14,459 bases of DNA, from NCBI GenBank assembly GCA_937995875.1, contig CALKIW010000208.1, positions 1 to 14,459 on the forward strand. The letters are read 5' to 3'. This stretch comes from an uncultured Bacteroidales bacterium. GTDB taxonomy: Bacteria > Bacteroidota > Bacteroidia > Bacteroidales > Bacteroidaceae. The notes under the pieces were generated by a model. The model did no database searches and was not told the origin of the DNA. It saw only the letters and a program-made list of their open reading frames with translations. Made by a program: the position numbers and the translations under genes. How positions within the stretch are numbered: position 1 is the first letter of the stretch; each line of letters begins with the position of its first letter. Of this stretch, positions 1 to 8,126 are shown piece after piece.

Positions 1-2
1 AA

Positions 3-917
3 TTATGAATTAGATTGGTGTTTTCGTTTATATTCAAGCGGTGTGTAACCGAAGTGGTCTTTCACAAACTTACCGAAAAAGCTGGGATTGGGAAATCCCA
101 ACTTATTGCTCACCTCCTTGATTGTCAGAGACGTGTTGCGCAGCGAGTACGAGATGTCAGCAAGCGTATATTCCGTTATCCATTCGTTGGCAGTCTTTCC
201 GGAATTCTTCTTGCAAATAAAGGTGAGGTATTTAGCCGAGATGCACAGTTCGGAGGCATAATATTCTACGGTCTGATGCTTGTTTTCGGTTTTTTGCAAG
301 AGATTAAGAAACTGATTGAATAACAAGACGTGTCGTTTAGGCTCTTGTACCGTCTTTGTCATCTGTTTCTTTATCAGTCCGCAAAAGCCCACCAACGACG
401 AACTCACCAGTCCCTTAATAACCTCATCACGATACCATTCGGACATTCCACCCTCTTTCTGGGTGAGGCACATCTTGATCAGCTCGTACACTCCCTTGTA
501 GAAGTCCATATACCGATTCTCCAAATCGAAACATCGTATTTTCTGAATGTACACAGCCTCATTCCAGTCATAAACGAAATGGCGCAGATAAAGCTGCAAT
601 GCCCTGTTGGTGATACACAACGCTGAATATTCAAAATCAGGCGTCACCATGACATCTTCCAAAGCATTGTTGATCGGACAGATGAACACTTGATGGGCAT
701 GAGCCTCCAGAGGCTCGCCATTCAGCATGGCGTTCATTTTGCCCTGAGTGCAAATGGCAATGATATTCATATTCGGACGAATGCCATTGGGCAGGCTCAA
801 TGCCTTCACTTTATCTATGATCATCAAATCTTCGTCAAGATAATCGGGATTGATCGTGACGGGAGATTCTGCCATTGCTATCAGCTTTTGCGCTTCTGTC
901 ATTTCTTCTTGTCTCAT
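3..917 (-). CDS. AraC-family transcriptional regulator
   Basis: This is a 304-residue DNA-binding regulator with the AraC layout: a poorly conserved N-terminal sensing half (about 1-190) and a C-terminal double helix-turn-helix (about 197-300). The first HTH lies around TVEYYASELCISAKYLTFIC (residues 216-235). The second carries the family signature, GFPNPSFFGKFVKDHFGYTP (274-293). The reading frame extends to a GTG at 941, but I chose the ATG at 917: an AGAGGA Shine-Dalgarno (927-932) sits 9 bases before it, and the GTG lies inside a promoter -7 motif. The N-terminal half is cupin-like in length, but no ligand can be read from it. The gene points the same way as the phosphoesterase operon but is separated from it by that operon's terminator, so it is probably transcribed alone. 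Its target is unknown; control of the neighbouring operon is only a guess. The family call is firm. Confidence 0.93.
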   Translation of the reverse strand: MRQEEMTEAQKLIAMAESPVTINPDYLDEDLMIIDKVKALSLPNGIRPNMNIIAICTQGKMNAMLNGEPLEAHAHQVFICPINNALEDVMVTPDFEYSALCITNRALQLYLRHFVYDWNEAVYIQKIRCFDLENRYMDFYKGVYELIKMCLTQKEGGMSEWYRDEVIKGLVSSSLVGFCGLIKKQMTKTVQEPKRHVLLFNQFLNLLQKTENKHQTVEYYASELCISAKYLTFICKKNSGKTANEWITEYTLADISYSLRNTSLTIKEVSNKLGFPNPSFFGKFVKDHFGYTPLEYKRKHQSNS

Positions 918-940
918 AACTTTTATTCCTCTTTTGAACA

Positions 941-948
941 CAAATTTA
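941..948 (-). promoter_or_regulatory. Candidate Bacteroidetes -7 element for the AraC gene
   Basis: Read on the minus strand this is TAAATTTG, an exact match to the Bacteroidetes -7 consensus TAnnTTTG. It sits 23 bases before the chosen ATG (917), so the predicted leader is short and includes the AGAGGA ribosome site. I see no good TTTG -33 element at the usual spacing, so the match rests on one motif. Confidence 0.45.
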
Positions 949-1092
949 CATCATTTATTTAAAATAGGATATTCTTTTATGAAAAACTTAAGGTTAATAT
1001 CGAAACACATTCCCAATATAAATATTATAAATCCGTTTTAGAACATTATCTATCTGCTGTTTCTGATAATCCTGCACATGATTGTAGAATAC
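949..1092. other. AT-rich intergenic stretch, no gene seen
   Basis: This AT-rich stretch lies between the AraC promoter and the terminator of the phosphoesterase operon. It contains only a 20-codon ORF (979-1041, plus strand) without a ribosome site. The AraC gene's upstream control sites, if any, should lie here; no convincing operator dyad was found. Confidence 0.5.
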
Positions 1093-1137
1093 AAAAAACA
1101 CTCACAACCATCATCAACAAGGACAATGGTTGTGAGT
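1093..1137 (-). terminator. Rho-independent terminator of the phosphoesterase operon
   Basis: A perfect 12-bp stem pairs 1100-1111 (ACTCACAACCAT) with 1126-1137 around a 14-base loop. On the minus strand it is followed directly by a run of six T (complement of 1093-1098). It begins 41 bases after the stop codon of the phosphoesterase gene. The one-sided T run shows that it terminates minus-strand transcription and isolates the AraC gene from the operon. Confidence 0.85.
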
Positions 1138-1178
1138 AATGGCGGTAAAGGATGGTCGCAACAAAAAGAGGTTGGGGT

Positions 1179-2126
1179 CTACTTTTTTATGGGCAGGGTA
1201 TAGAGAATTTTTCCTTCTCTGTTGATGGCATAGAGCGTGAGCTGTTGCTTGTCGGCACTGACTATTGTGAATCCCGTTGAGGAATCGCACCAACGCGTGC
1301 CCTCCATAGGCTGTACGGAACGCGAGAGCGCAGCGGCGGAGTTCACCCAATAGTTGATGTTGTCGCCCGACTTTTTGATGTACTGGAAGTTATGGATGTG
1401 TCCGCAACCATAAACTGACACATTGGGATGGCGGCAAAGCACGGGCAAAAGATATTTCTGCATATCGGCGCGCTCCGAGTTTGCTTTGGGCGTCTGCGCA
1501 TAAATGGGATGATGCCCCACGCAGATAACCCAGTCCTCCTTTGCTGCGGTCAGCGTGCTGTCGAGCCATGCCAGTTGCTTGTCGCGGTCCTGCCGGTGTG
1601 CATCGGGATAGGTTTCGGTGTCTTTGCGATATTTGCCCATCAATGGGGTGGTGTCGATGAAAACCACACGCACGGAGCAGTCTTTGTCTTCGAACACCTT
1701 CGAGTAATAGCGGGCGGGCATGGCCCAGCGACGGCTCACCTTGGCATAGTCGAGCACGGCCTGTGTGTTGCCGCGATATTCATGGTTGCCCAATAGAGGA
1801 TACCAGAAGCACATCAGTTCCGAGTGAGAATAGATGAGCTCGTAATTGGTCATCCACAAGGGGTCGGTGACACTCTCCACACCACTGAAATGGTGGACGT
1901 CGCCCACCGCAATGACGGCTTCGGGGCCAACGGTTTCTGCCATTGTGCCCATCAGTTCGCCAATCGTTTTCTGGTCGTAGTAGCCGTTACGCCCCATGTC
2001 GTTTACCCAATAGAGATTCACGTCTGCCTTCATCTGCTTCCATTCTGCGGGCGTTTGAGCCTGCAAAGAAATAAAAGACGAAACGAGGAGGGCTGCAAAT
2101 AATATATGTCTGAATAGTTTGTTCAT
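1179..2126 (-). CDS. Exported calcineurin-like / purple acid phosphatase-like phosphoesterase
   Basis: This 315-residue binuclear-metal phosphohydrolase has a Sec signal peptide (about 1-23, ending LQA), so it should act in the periplasm or at the surface. The metallophosphoesterase motifs occur in order: ND-x-GRNG (42-48, first metal Asp43), GDVHH (75-79), GNHE (113-116), GHHP (204-207) and GHIHNFQ (242-248). The GRNG start and GH-x-H end resemble tartrate-resistant (type 5) acid phosphatases. In those enzymes the second motif ends in the iron-binding Tyr of the GDNFY type; here the equivalent position is His79, so the purple-phosphatase metal chemistry may differ. The substrate cannot be read from sequence; a phosphomonoester is likely. 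It is the last gene of the operon, 12 bases after the lipoprotein gene, and it is intact although both upstream genes are broken. Confidence 0.88.
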   Translation of the reverse strand: MNKLFRHILFAALLVSSFISLQAQTPAEWKQMKADVNLYWVNDMGRNGYYDQKTIGELMGTMAETVGPEAVIAVGDVHHFSGVESVTDPLWMTNYELIYSHSELMCFWYPLLGNHEYRGNTQAVLDYAKVSRRWAMPARYYSKVFEDKDCSVRVVFIDTTPLMGKYRKDTETYPDAHRQDRDKQLAWLDSTLTAAKEDWVICVGHHPIYAQTPKANSERADMQKYLLPVLCRHPNVSVYGCGHIHNFQYIKKSGDNINYWVNSAAALSRSVQPMEGTRWCDSSTGFTIVSADKQQLTLYAINREGKILYTLPIKK

Positions 2127-2138
2127 TGTCGCGCTTGT

Positions 2139-3530
2139 TTATTTTGTACCAAATGCTCCGAAGAAGTTGCTCGGAACCGGTGCTGTGACATAATAGTTTT
2201 GGTCGTCGGCGTTGCTTGTCCACTTCACTTTCTTCATGCCGAAGAAGGCCAGTCCGCCGGGGAAGTTGCGCTGCACGGCAGACGTTGCACCGGAAAGCTG
2301 CGCTGCACCCGGCTGCAAATGGAAATCCCAAGAGGCGTTCCATTTCAGTGGCGCGCCGTTGGCCGGATCATCGCTTTCGCAGTTGATGTTCATCTTGTCG
2401 TTTTGGGCGAAGCTGACAAACAGTTTTGACAAATCCTCCGGAGCCGCACCCGTGATGTTGCGATCGTCCCAGACAATCATCTTGAAGTCCTTGCCCTGCT
2501 GCTTGGCGCCCGTTTCGGTAGAGGCGAAGAAGTAGTTGGGATGGAGCACGCTGTTGTCGATGTCACCCCCGTCCTTATCAGGCTGTCGTATGCCGTAACG
2601 GTTATCGACCATCAAGTTGTTGACAAAGACAGGTGCGATGGCTTTCTCAATCCATACGTTACCACCTTTCTTGTTCTTCGTTCAGCGCCATCCGCAGTCT
2701 ACGGCCGTGTTGTTGTAGATGACAAGCTTTGATGCGAAATTCTTCTCCACGCCCGACCCTGAGAGCTTGAAAGCATTGGTGCAGGCATTGTATATCAGGT
2801 TGTAGGAGATGTCGAGTATGCAGCCCGACTTCACGTTGATGGCCTCGCCACCGTCACTCTCGTTGCCGCTGTCGGCAAACACCGTTCCATGAATAACTCC
2901 GTTGCCTCCGGTGAAATAAGTCTGGTCATTGTAATTGTCGTGGAAGAAACAGTTGACAATGGCAAAGCGGCTGTTGGTATTACAGAAGTGGAACGCGGGC
3001 ACACCACCGTCGATGGTTGTCTTAAAGAGTTTGTTTTGGAAAGACAGGGAACTTTCCGTTGGCGTAACACCGGCATGGGCGATTTCCGCGTGGCTCAGCA
3101 CTACCTCACCGCAGTCGTATCCGCAGATAATGCCGCCCCAGTCGTTGGGTTTGCCGGTGTCCGACTTGATCTCTACGGGCTTTTCCTTGGTCCCCATGAC
3201 GTAGAGATTGCCCAAGGCTACAATCTCGACGGGGTGGTCTTCCGTAGGCTTGGAACTGACGGTCACCTTCACGCCCGGCTCGATATAGAGCGACACACCG
3301 GCAGGAATCTTGAACGACGAAGTCAGTGTGGTGTCGTGGCTCCACACTATAGAACCTGTGGGATAAGAGGCTACGGCTGTCTTCACCGTGTTGCCATCGC
3401 CGGTGTTGATGGTTATGGTGTCGGTCTTGGCGGCATAGTCGTATGGGTTGATATTCTCATTTTCGCATGAACTCGTGCCGGCAGCAAATGCTATGGCTAA
3501 AATGCCTGTAAACAAATTAAATCTCTTCAT
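2139..3530 (-). pseudogene. Lipoprotein gene (probable beta-helix fold) broken by an in-frame TGA
   Basis: The reading frame begins with a lipoprotein signal peptide (MKRFNLFTGILAIAF, then AGTSSC with the lipid-modified Cys at residue 22). It runs 282 codons to a TGA at 2682-2684 and continues in the same frame for 180 codons to the true stop at 2139. The protein-like sequence continues across the stop: CGWR before it, TKNKKGGNVWIEKAIAP after it. A single substitution (for example CGA to TGA) therefore explains the break. The N-terminal two thirds have the short-strand, turn-rich pattern (VVIYNN-like, NLYVMGTKEKPVEI) of right-handed parallel beta-helix surface proteins; this fold call is inference. 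In context it would be the surface partner of the TonB receptor located 22 bases upstream. A 282-residue truncated lipoprotein could still be made, while the tail would need a restart at ATG 2612 or 2615. Confidence 0.8.
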
Positions 3531-3552
3531 ATTGATTTTTACAAATTACTGA

Positions 3553-5601
3553 TTATAAATTTACTCTCACGCCCAACAAGTATGTGCGTCCATACCTGTA
3601 GTTTCCCACAATGGTGCGGTCGTCGGGCTGTCCCGGAATGTTGGAATTGAACTCATTAACAGTCTTCAAGTAACGCTCACGCTTGCTGTTGAGCAGGTTG
3701 TTGGCCTTGACAAATATTGATATTCCGTTCTTGAAACTCTTCTCACCACTAAGGTCCAAAGAGAAAATATGCTTCTCCCACTCGTCTGAATTATAATAAG
3801 GTGAAACAAGCACGAGTCGTGTTCCGGTATATGCGGCGGCCAACTGTCCGTTCCATCCGTGGTTGGTATCTTTATAGAGCAGTGAGACATTGGCTGTGTG
3901 TGGTGCCTGATTGATGAGCGGACGGGTCTGGTCCACGTTCTCAACTTGGTTTTTTGCAACATAATGTTTCTTTGTTGTCGTGATCGCCGAGTGTGTGTAG
4001 GTATAGTTTGCCTTCACACCGAAGTGTCGGATATATTTCACCACATCCAGCTCCACACCAAAGTTCTTGGCGTTGCCAAGGTTTTGGGGCATATAGTAAC
4101 TGGCGTTGGTCTGACGCTGGTCCACATCGAAAGTCGTCTCTATCGGGTCTTTCAGATACTTGTAGAACACGCCAACCATCACCTGCTCATCCTGCGAAGG
4201 CAACCACTCCCAGCGCAGGTCGAGGTTGTCGATGCGTGTGCGTTTCAGCAGCGGATTACCCTTCTCGGTGTAGTCTTCACCGTCAATCTGATAGGGAACA
4301 AGCTCATAGAATCCCGGACGGTTGATGCTCTTGTAATAATTGAAGCGAAGATTCATCTTGCTGTTCACCATCCAACGCAGCGACACGGATGGCAGGTAGT
4401 CCCAATACGACTGCTCACCGAGAGAGCCCGTCGTCTCGAAACGTTGCAGCATGGTGTAAAGTTGATTGGTGTGTTCGGCACGAAGTCCCGCTACCAGCTC
4501 ACCATGTTCCGAAATGAGCGTCACCATACCATAGGCTGCACCAATGCGTTCCTTGGAGTCGTAGTTGAGCTGCGAGGCCTGAGAACGCGGAGTCTTGAGC
4601 GTCCAGTCAATGCCGTCGAATGCGTCGATGTCGTTTGAGGACAAGACAATGCCATTGTCGGAGGGCGAGAAAATATAGGAATAATACCGGTTGTTGCGCT
4701 TCTTGTTGCGATACATGGCACCCGCTTTCCACAGTGCTTTCATGTTGTGCTCAAAAGGCGTTTCCCATGAAAGGTTGATATATCCCGTCCAGTCTTTGTC
4801 ATCATTGTGCTGGAAGCGACGCTCCTGCGATGCCGGGAATATCTTCGACACTTCTCCACCTGTCACGGTGTTTTTGATGGTCGTGTAAATGCGGTCGGGG
4901 TCTTTTTCCCTTGCGTCGGCAAAGAGACTGGCCCAATCCACGGTGAAGTTAGGGGTCAGCCGGTGCATTCCCTTGATGTTCGATGCAAAGATGGTCTGCG
5001 TCTGTGTCATGGTGCGCATTTCGTCGGCTCGCGTCCAGTTGGAATTGGCGAGGTCGAAGTCGTAGTCGGTGGTGATGTCCATGCTGTAACGCGTGTTGTC
5101 CTCCTGACGATGCACAAGCATATTATACCATTCCAATTTGTGATTGCCAAGCGTGAGGTCTATCTTGCCATGCACGCCCAGATTAAGGTCGTGTATGGAA
5201 TAGAGTCTTTTTTTGATCATGCTGATATATGCAGTCTCCTCTCCGTTGGCCATCACTTCCTTGTTGAGCTCCCGCTCTGTACCGCGATAGGTGTTCTGCA
5301 GGTTGGCTGCAAGTATCACACCGAGCTTTTTATCCCAGAATCGGTCGCCAACGGAAATGCCGGCATGAACGTTTGGCATCGGCATGCTGTGGCGCGAAAT
5401 CTGCGAGCCTCCGTTCTTGAAGTCTGCGGCGGTGGCGTCGTAGGTGCTTCCGTATTGCTCGTAAGGTGCCTTCGAAGTGGTGTTGCCGCGCTTGGCACTC
5501 AGGTAGTCGTAGCTGATGTTGCCAAATGGAGACTGTGTCTTGTCGCCCTACCAGAAGAAGTCGCTTGCGCCCATCGCCAATTTTGATACCATATTCTTCA
5601 T
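3553..5601 (-). pseudogene. TonB-dependent receptor, 5'-truncated and carrying an in-frame TAG
   Basis: The frame from ATG 5601 reads MKNMVSKLAMGASDFFW, meets TAG at 5548-5550, and continues as GDKTQSPFGNISYDYLSAKR into a 610-codon open stretch starting at ATG 5385. This part is the outer-membrane beta-barrel of a TonB-dependent receptor: alternating aromatic strands, the segment RFNYYKSINRPGFYELVPYQ, and a terminal strand ending GRTYLLGVRVNL. What is missing is everything before the barrel: signal peptide, any N-terminal carboxypeptidase-regulatory-like domain, TonB box and plug. An in-frame TAA at 5611-5613 closes the frame upstream, and no plug-like sequence was found in 5614-5830. The protein cannot be exported or gated as a normal receptor. 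TGG to TAG is the simplest origin of the stop. The substrate is unknown. It heads the operon with the lipoprotein and phosphoesterase genes. Confidence 0.85.
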
Positions 5602-5628
5602 AAATTTCACTTATAATTTTTTCATCGG

Positions 5629-5636
5629 CAAAATTA
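5629..5636 (-). promoter_or_regulatory. Candidate -7 element for the receptor operon
   Basis: On the minus strand this reads TAATTTTG, an exact TAnnTTTG match, 27 bases before ATG 5601. A second near-match, CATCTTTG, lies slightly upstream. If active, it still drives the intact phosphoesterase gene at the far end of the broken operon. Confidence 0.4.
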
Positions 5637-5723
5637 GAAAACAGATGTTACAAAGATGTAAAGGTGACGTTGCGTAACAATGAAAAAGATGCCGGAAAGC
5701 ATGGTTAGTCATCAACTAATGTG

Positions 5724-5731
5724 TATTTTTG
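5724..5731 (+). promoter_or_regulatory. Candidate -7 element for the epimerase-like gene
   Basis: The sequence TATTTTTG fits TAnnTTTG exactly and would give a leader of about 90 bases before ATG 5831. The -33 region has only a weak TTAG-like match, so confidence is low. Confidence 0.35.
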
Positions 5732-5830
5732 TAAAGAAGATGTGCATGTTTGGGAAATGCGAGTTAAGCCTCAACAGCGCATTGCAACATCATCGTAACT
5801 GCGGAATTGTTTAACTGAAATAGCATTAAA

Positions 5831-6862
5831 ATGAAAAAGAAAGCATTGTTTGTGGGCGGAACGGGAACGATCAGCTCTGCCATCACACGGCTGGTGGCCA
5901 CACAGCCCGACTGGGAACTGACATTGTTGAATCGAGGAACGAGAAACGATGACCTGCCCAAGAACGTGAAGGTCATCACGGCTGACATCAAAAAAGACGA
6001 TGTATCGACCATGATCGGAGACGAAGTCTATGATGTCGTAGCAGAGTTTATCGGATTTGTGCCTGAGGATGTGGAGCGCGATTTCCGCATCTTCAACGGT
6101 CACACCCGCCAGTATATGTTCATCAGTTCTGCCTCAGCCTATCAGAAACCTGTGGAACACTATCTCATCACAGAGGAAACGCCGCTCGAAAACCCTTTCT
6201 GGGCGTATTCACGAAACAAAAAAACCTGTGAGGAGCTGCTCCACCGATACGCGTCCGAAGATGGATTCCCGGTGACTATTGTCCGTCCGAGCCACACCTA
6301 CTGCGAACGTTCGGTGCCTGTGGCCGTGCATGGCGACAAAGGCAGCTGGCAAGTGGTGAAGCGCATGATGGAGGGTAAACCCGTGATTATACACGGAGAC
6401 GGGAGCTCACTGTGGACGCTGACCCACAACACCGACTTCGCACGTGGCTTTTTCGGACTGATGGGCAATGCCCAAGCCGTAGGCGAGACATTCCATATCA
6501 CCTCCGACGAGTCGATCACCTGGAATCAAATCTACCGAGCTTTGGCAGATGCTCTGGGCGTAAAGCTACAGGCCTGCTATGTGCCGTCCAAGCTATTGGC
6601 AGCTAATGACAAATACGACATGACCGGCAATCTGCTCGGCGACAAGGCCAGCACTGTGGTTTTTGACAACAGCAAACTGAAAAGTGTGGTGCCCGGATTC
6701 AAGGCTGAGATGAAATACCGCGACGGAGTGAAGCTGGTTGTAGACTACATCCTGAAACACGAGGAATGTCAGGTGCCCGACCCGGAATTTGATTTGTGGT
6801 GCGATCACATCGTGGCAGTGATGCAGGAAGCATCCCGCAAAATTGCAGCCATCACGGTATAA
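5831..6862 (+). CDS. NAD(P)-dependent epimerase/dehydratase (extended or atypical SDR)
   Basis: This is a 343-residue cytosolic oxidoreductase-type protein. The N-terminal Rossmann fold opens with GGTGTIS (9-15), the glycine-rich dinucleotide loop, after a single beta strand (KALFVGG). Later come the catalytic-type Ser pair in FISSASAYQ (98-105) and the YxxxK dyad as YSRNK (126-130). The C-terminal half (about 150-310) carries the substrate-domain pattern VRPSHTYC and FHITSDESITWNQIY of sugar-nucleotide epimerase relatives. It also resembles the atypical SDR group that includes chloroplast stem-loop-binding proteins, so both a sugar epimerase and a non-enzymatic role are possible. The substrate is not readable. 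It is transcribed alone, divergent from the receptor operon, and is followed by a strong hairpin. No neighbouring sugar-nucleotide gene supports a specific pathway. Confidence 0.85.
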   Translation: MKKKALFVGGTGTISSAITRLVATQPDWELTLLNRGTRNDDLPKNVKVITADIKKDDVSTMIGDEVYDVVAEFIGFVPEDVERDFRIFNGHTRQYMFISSASAYQKPVEHYLITEETPLENPFWAYSRNKKTCEELLHRYASEDGFPVTIVRPSHTYCERSVPVAVHGDKGSWQVVKRMMEGKPVIIHGDGSSLWTLTHNTDFARGFFGLMGNAQAVGETFHITSDESITWNQIYRALADALGVKLQACYVPSKLLAANDKYDMTGNLLGDKASTVVFDNSKLKSVVPGFKAEMKYRDGVKLVVDYILKHEECQVPDPEFDLWCDHIVAVMQEASRKIAAITV

Positions 6863-6879
6863 CGACCGTCTGACATGAC

Positions 6880-6922
6880 CATCGGCCGGCAGTTGGCATA
6901 CAAGACAGACTGCCGGCCGATG
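6880..6922 (+). terminator. Strong hairpin after the epimerase gene, possible terminator
   Basis: A perfect 14-bp GC-rich stem pairs 6880-6893 (CATCGGCCGGCAGT) with 6909-6922 around a 15-base loop, starting 17 bases after the stop codon. Its position suggests a terminator or 3'-end stabiliser, but no T run follows on either strand, so a standard intrinsic terminator is not proven. Confidence 0.5.
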
Positions 6923-7095
6923 TCAATAGGTGTCATTCAGCCAAACAACTATAAGCCCTGCACCTGCTTATGGAGCCCGCCCTGTCGTTGGTTATCAGGT
7001 TTTCGTACACCCCTTCTTGTCGTTTCATGTTCGTATGCGCTTGCAGTACGATGTGCCTTAAAGCCTGCCTTCAGCGTCCTTGGATGCACGTTTTC
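6923..7095. other. Short non-coding stretch, possible decayed gene
   Basis: I found no convincing gene. On the minus strand a 31-codon ORF (7028 to 6933) starts MKRQEGVYENLITND and then loses protein-like character. It resembles the start of a longer protein that has been cut off, but it is too short to name. Confidence 0.3.
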
Positions 7096-7248
7096 TCATT
7101 GTCTGATATAATCTTTCGACACCAAGTCATAATAAAGAGCTTCAAGCTCACCCAACGTCAGTTGCTCCACGCTATGCTCGATTATCCTTACAAGCTCTTC
7201 GCGACGACTTTCCGCATCACCGCCAAAATGTGTAAACACCTTATTCAT
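7096..7248 (-). CDS. Small hypothetical protein, 50 residues
   Basis: This is a complete short reading frame from ATG 7248 to TGA 7096. The product begins MNKVFTHFGGDAESRREELV and ends ALYYDLVSKDYIRQ. It looks like a real protein: acidic and basic residues are spaced for two amphipathic helices (about 14-32 and 33-48), there are no rare-residue runs, and the tail LxxLExLYYDLVSKDYI is regular. The plus-strand frame over the same bases (6970-7257) has a disordered mixture of Cys, His and Met and is the likely shadow. There is no Shine-Dalgarno, which is common in this phylum, and no recognisable domain. It stands alone between the epimerase gene and the 386-bp repeat. A function cannot be given; a small regulatory or toxin-antitoxin-type protein is possible but unsupported. 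Confidence 0.5.
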   Translation of the reverse strand: MNKVFTHFGGDAESRREELVRIIEHSVEQLTLGELEALYYDLVSKDYIRQ

Positions 7249-7504
7249 TACGTATAAATTGATTATTTCTATAACGTCCCCGCCATATTTTTATTGTCCG
7301 TTTCGGCTTTGTCATGGTTGGCTTTGTGTTATCTATGGAACAAACATTGTCAAAACTATCCATGACAATTTAATAAGTATCCAACATCAGTCGCTTTTGA
7401 ATGTTGTTCCCCCTCTACCATCTTTGCCCGAACGATAACTGTTTGTACCCAATGAAGCAAATGTTTTCCGGGTCTGCTGTAAGCAATAAAGATTCATAAA
7501 TTTT
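7249..7504. other. Non-coding stretch upstream of the small ORF
   Basis: No gene was recognised here. A 9-bp inverted repeat (TTGTCATGG at 7309-7317, CCATGACAA at 7360-7368) encloses a 42-base loop. The minus strand holds a 36-codon ORF starting MNLYCLQQTRKTF, with no supporting signal. The promoter of the 50-residue ORF should lie at 7250-7330, but no exact TAnnTTTG element was seen. Confidence 0.4.
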
Positions 7505-7890
7505 CTTACAAACACGGCTCTAATTTTCGCAAATTCAAAAATAAAGTTATGTTCTGTCCGAATTCCGCAAAATTTGGGAGATTTGTAGTTTGTTGGTAGT
7601 CAGTGCTTTCCATAACACACCGTTTGTGCACTCTGCACAATCATCTGCGATTGAATATGCAACGGCTGTGCCGAAAGGCCTTAACCGCAAGGCGGTTGAG
7701 GCTTAGTCACAGTGCGGTTAGGGCTTAGGCGCACCGCGATTAAGGCTCCGTCGCAATATGGCGGAATACAAATCCCACTGTGAGGGCTGTTTTCACGCTT
7801 TGCGAACAAAGAATGCAGGCAGAAACATAGCCCTTTTTGCGCTGGTTGCTCTGAAAATAATCATCGAAAAACGGTAATCTATTTTTACAT
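7505..7890 (+). repeat. Copy 1 of a 386-bp interspersed repeat
   Basis: This stretch aligns base for base, with no net length change, to the reverse complement of 13802-14187. Both copies start CTTACAAACAC and end TTTTTACAT. By hand count, identity is 73 of 113 over the left part (from 7503), 51 of 86 in the next block, and 58 of 72 in the right end block that begins GCAGAAACATAGCCC. The layout is: AT-rich left third, a core of 22-base tandem units (7680-7767), a spacer, and a conserved right end. ORFs crossing it have no protein character. It could be a non-autonomous mobile element, an intergenic repeat family or a structured RNA; the sequence alone does not decide. I saw no terminal inverted repeats and no target duplication. 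Confidence 0.8.
7680..7767 (+). repeat. Four tandem 22-base imperfect palindromes in copy 1
   Basis: Four consecutive units of exactly 22 bases begin at 7680, 7702, 7724 and 7746. They follow the pattern CTTAnnCGCAnnGCGnTTAAGG, and the fourth is more diverged. Each unit is close to its own reverse complement; for example AACCGC-AAG-GCGGTT in the first unit can form a short hairpin. Related 21-22-base units occupy 13926-14012 in copy 2. Confidence 0.75.
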
Positions 7891-8126
7891 CATTTAAAAT
7901 GGGATTGAAGTTGAACAAGGTCAAAACAGCATTCTCTGAGTTGCTGAATGCGCTGTTCCCGATCATCACCGAATAGCTTTTTCTACACCCCCAAAAGGGA
8001 AACAAGTGCATCGGCAAAGGTATTTTGCTGTTCACCCGAATGGTCGATTTGTAAAATAATAGGCATAATATTCGGAAACAACGGTACTTTTCAAAAAGCA
8101 GAAGCACATATCAGCCAAAGTTTTTA
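7891..8126. other. Non-coding stretch before the kds operon
   Basis: No gene was recognised. A 104-codon minus-strand ORF (7793-8107) spans this region and the conserved end of the repeat; it has no ribosome site and its sequence follows the repeat rather than any protein pattern. The upstream control region of the kds operon lies at the right end. Confidence 0.5.

Larger units (their letters stand above)
5602..5830. other. Divergent promoter region between receptor remnant and epimerase gene
   Basis: This 229-base AT-rich spacer carries candidate promoter elements for both directions and no coding sequence that I could recognise. A 6-bp hairpin (AATGCG, 5756-5761, with CGCATT, 5778-5783) lies in the predicted leader of the plus-strand gene; it is too weak to name as a regulatory device. 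Confidence 0.5.

Noticed and set aside
943..957. 13-base match TTTACATCATTTA shared with 7885-7897
   Set aside because: A 13-base AT-rich match is expected by chance in 14 kb, and similarity does not extend beyond it.
979..1041. 20-codon plus-strand ORF
   Set aside because: AT-rich sequence with no ribosome site, and too short to support.
2682..2684. Selenocysteine or programmed read-through at the internal TGA
   Set aside because: The residue is not in a redox motif, no downstream structure is evident, and a neighbouring gene carries an unrelated TAG, so ordinary decay is simpler.
6933..7028. 31-codon minus-strand ORF starting MKRQEGVYENLIT
   Set aside because: The beginning looks like a gene start, but the frame stops at once and no continuation was found in other frames.
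7680..7767. Possible CRISPR array
   Set aside because: The units are contiguous without unique spacers, only about four are present, and no cas gene is in the window.
7793..8107. 104-codon minus-strand ORF
   Set aside because: It begins without a ribosome site, overlaps the conserved repeat end, and its translation follows the repeat sequence.
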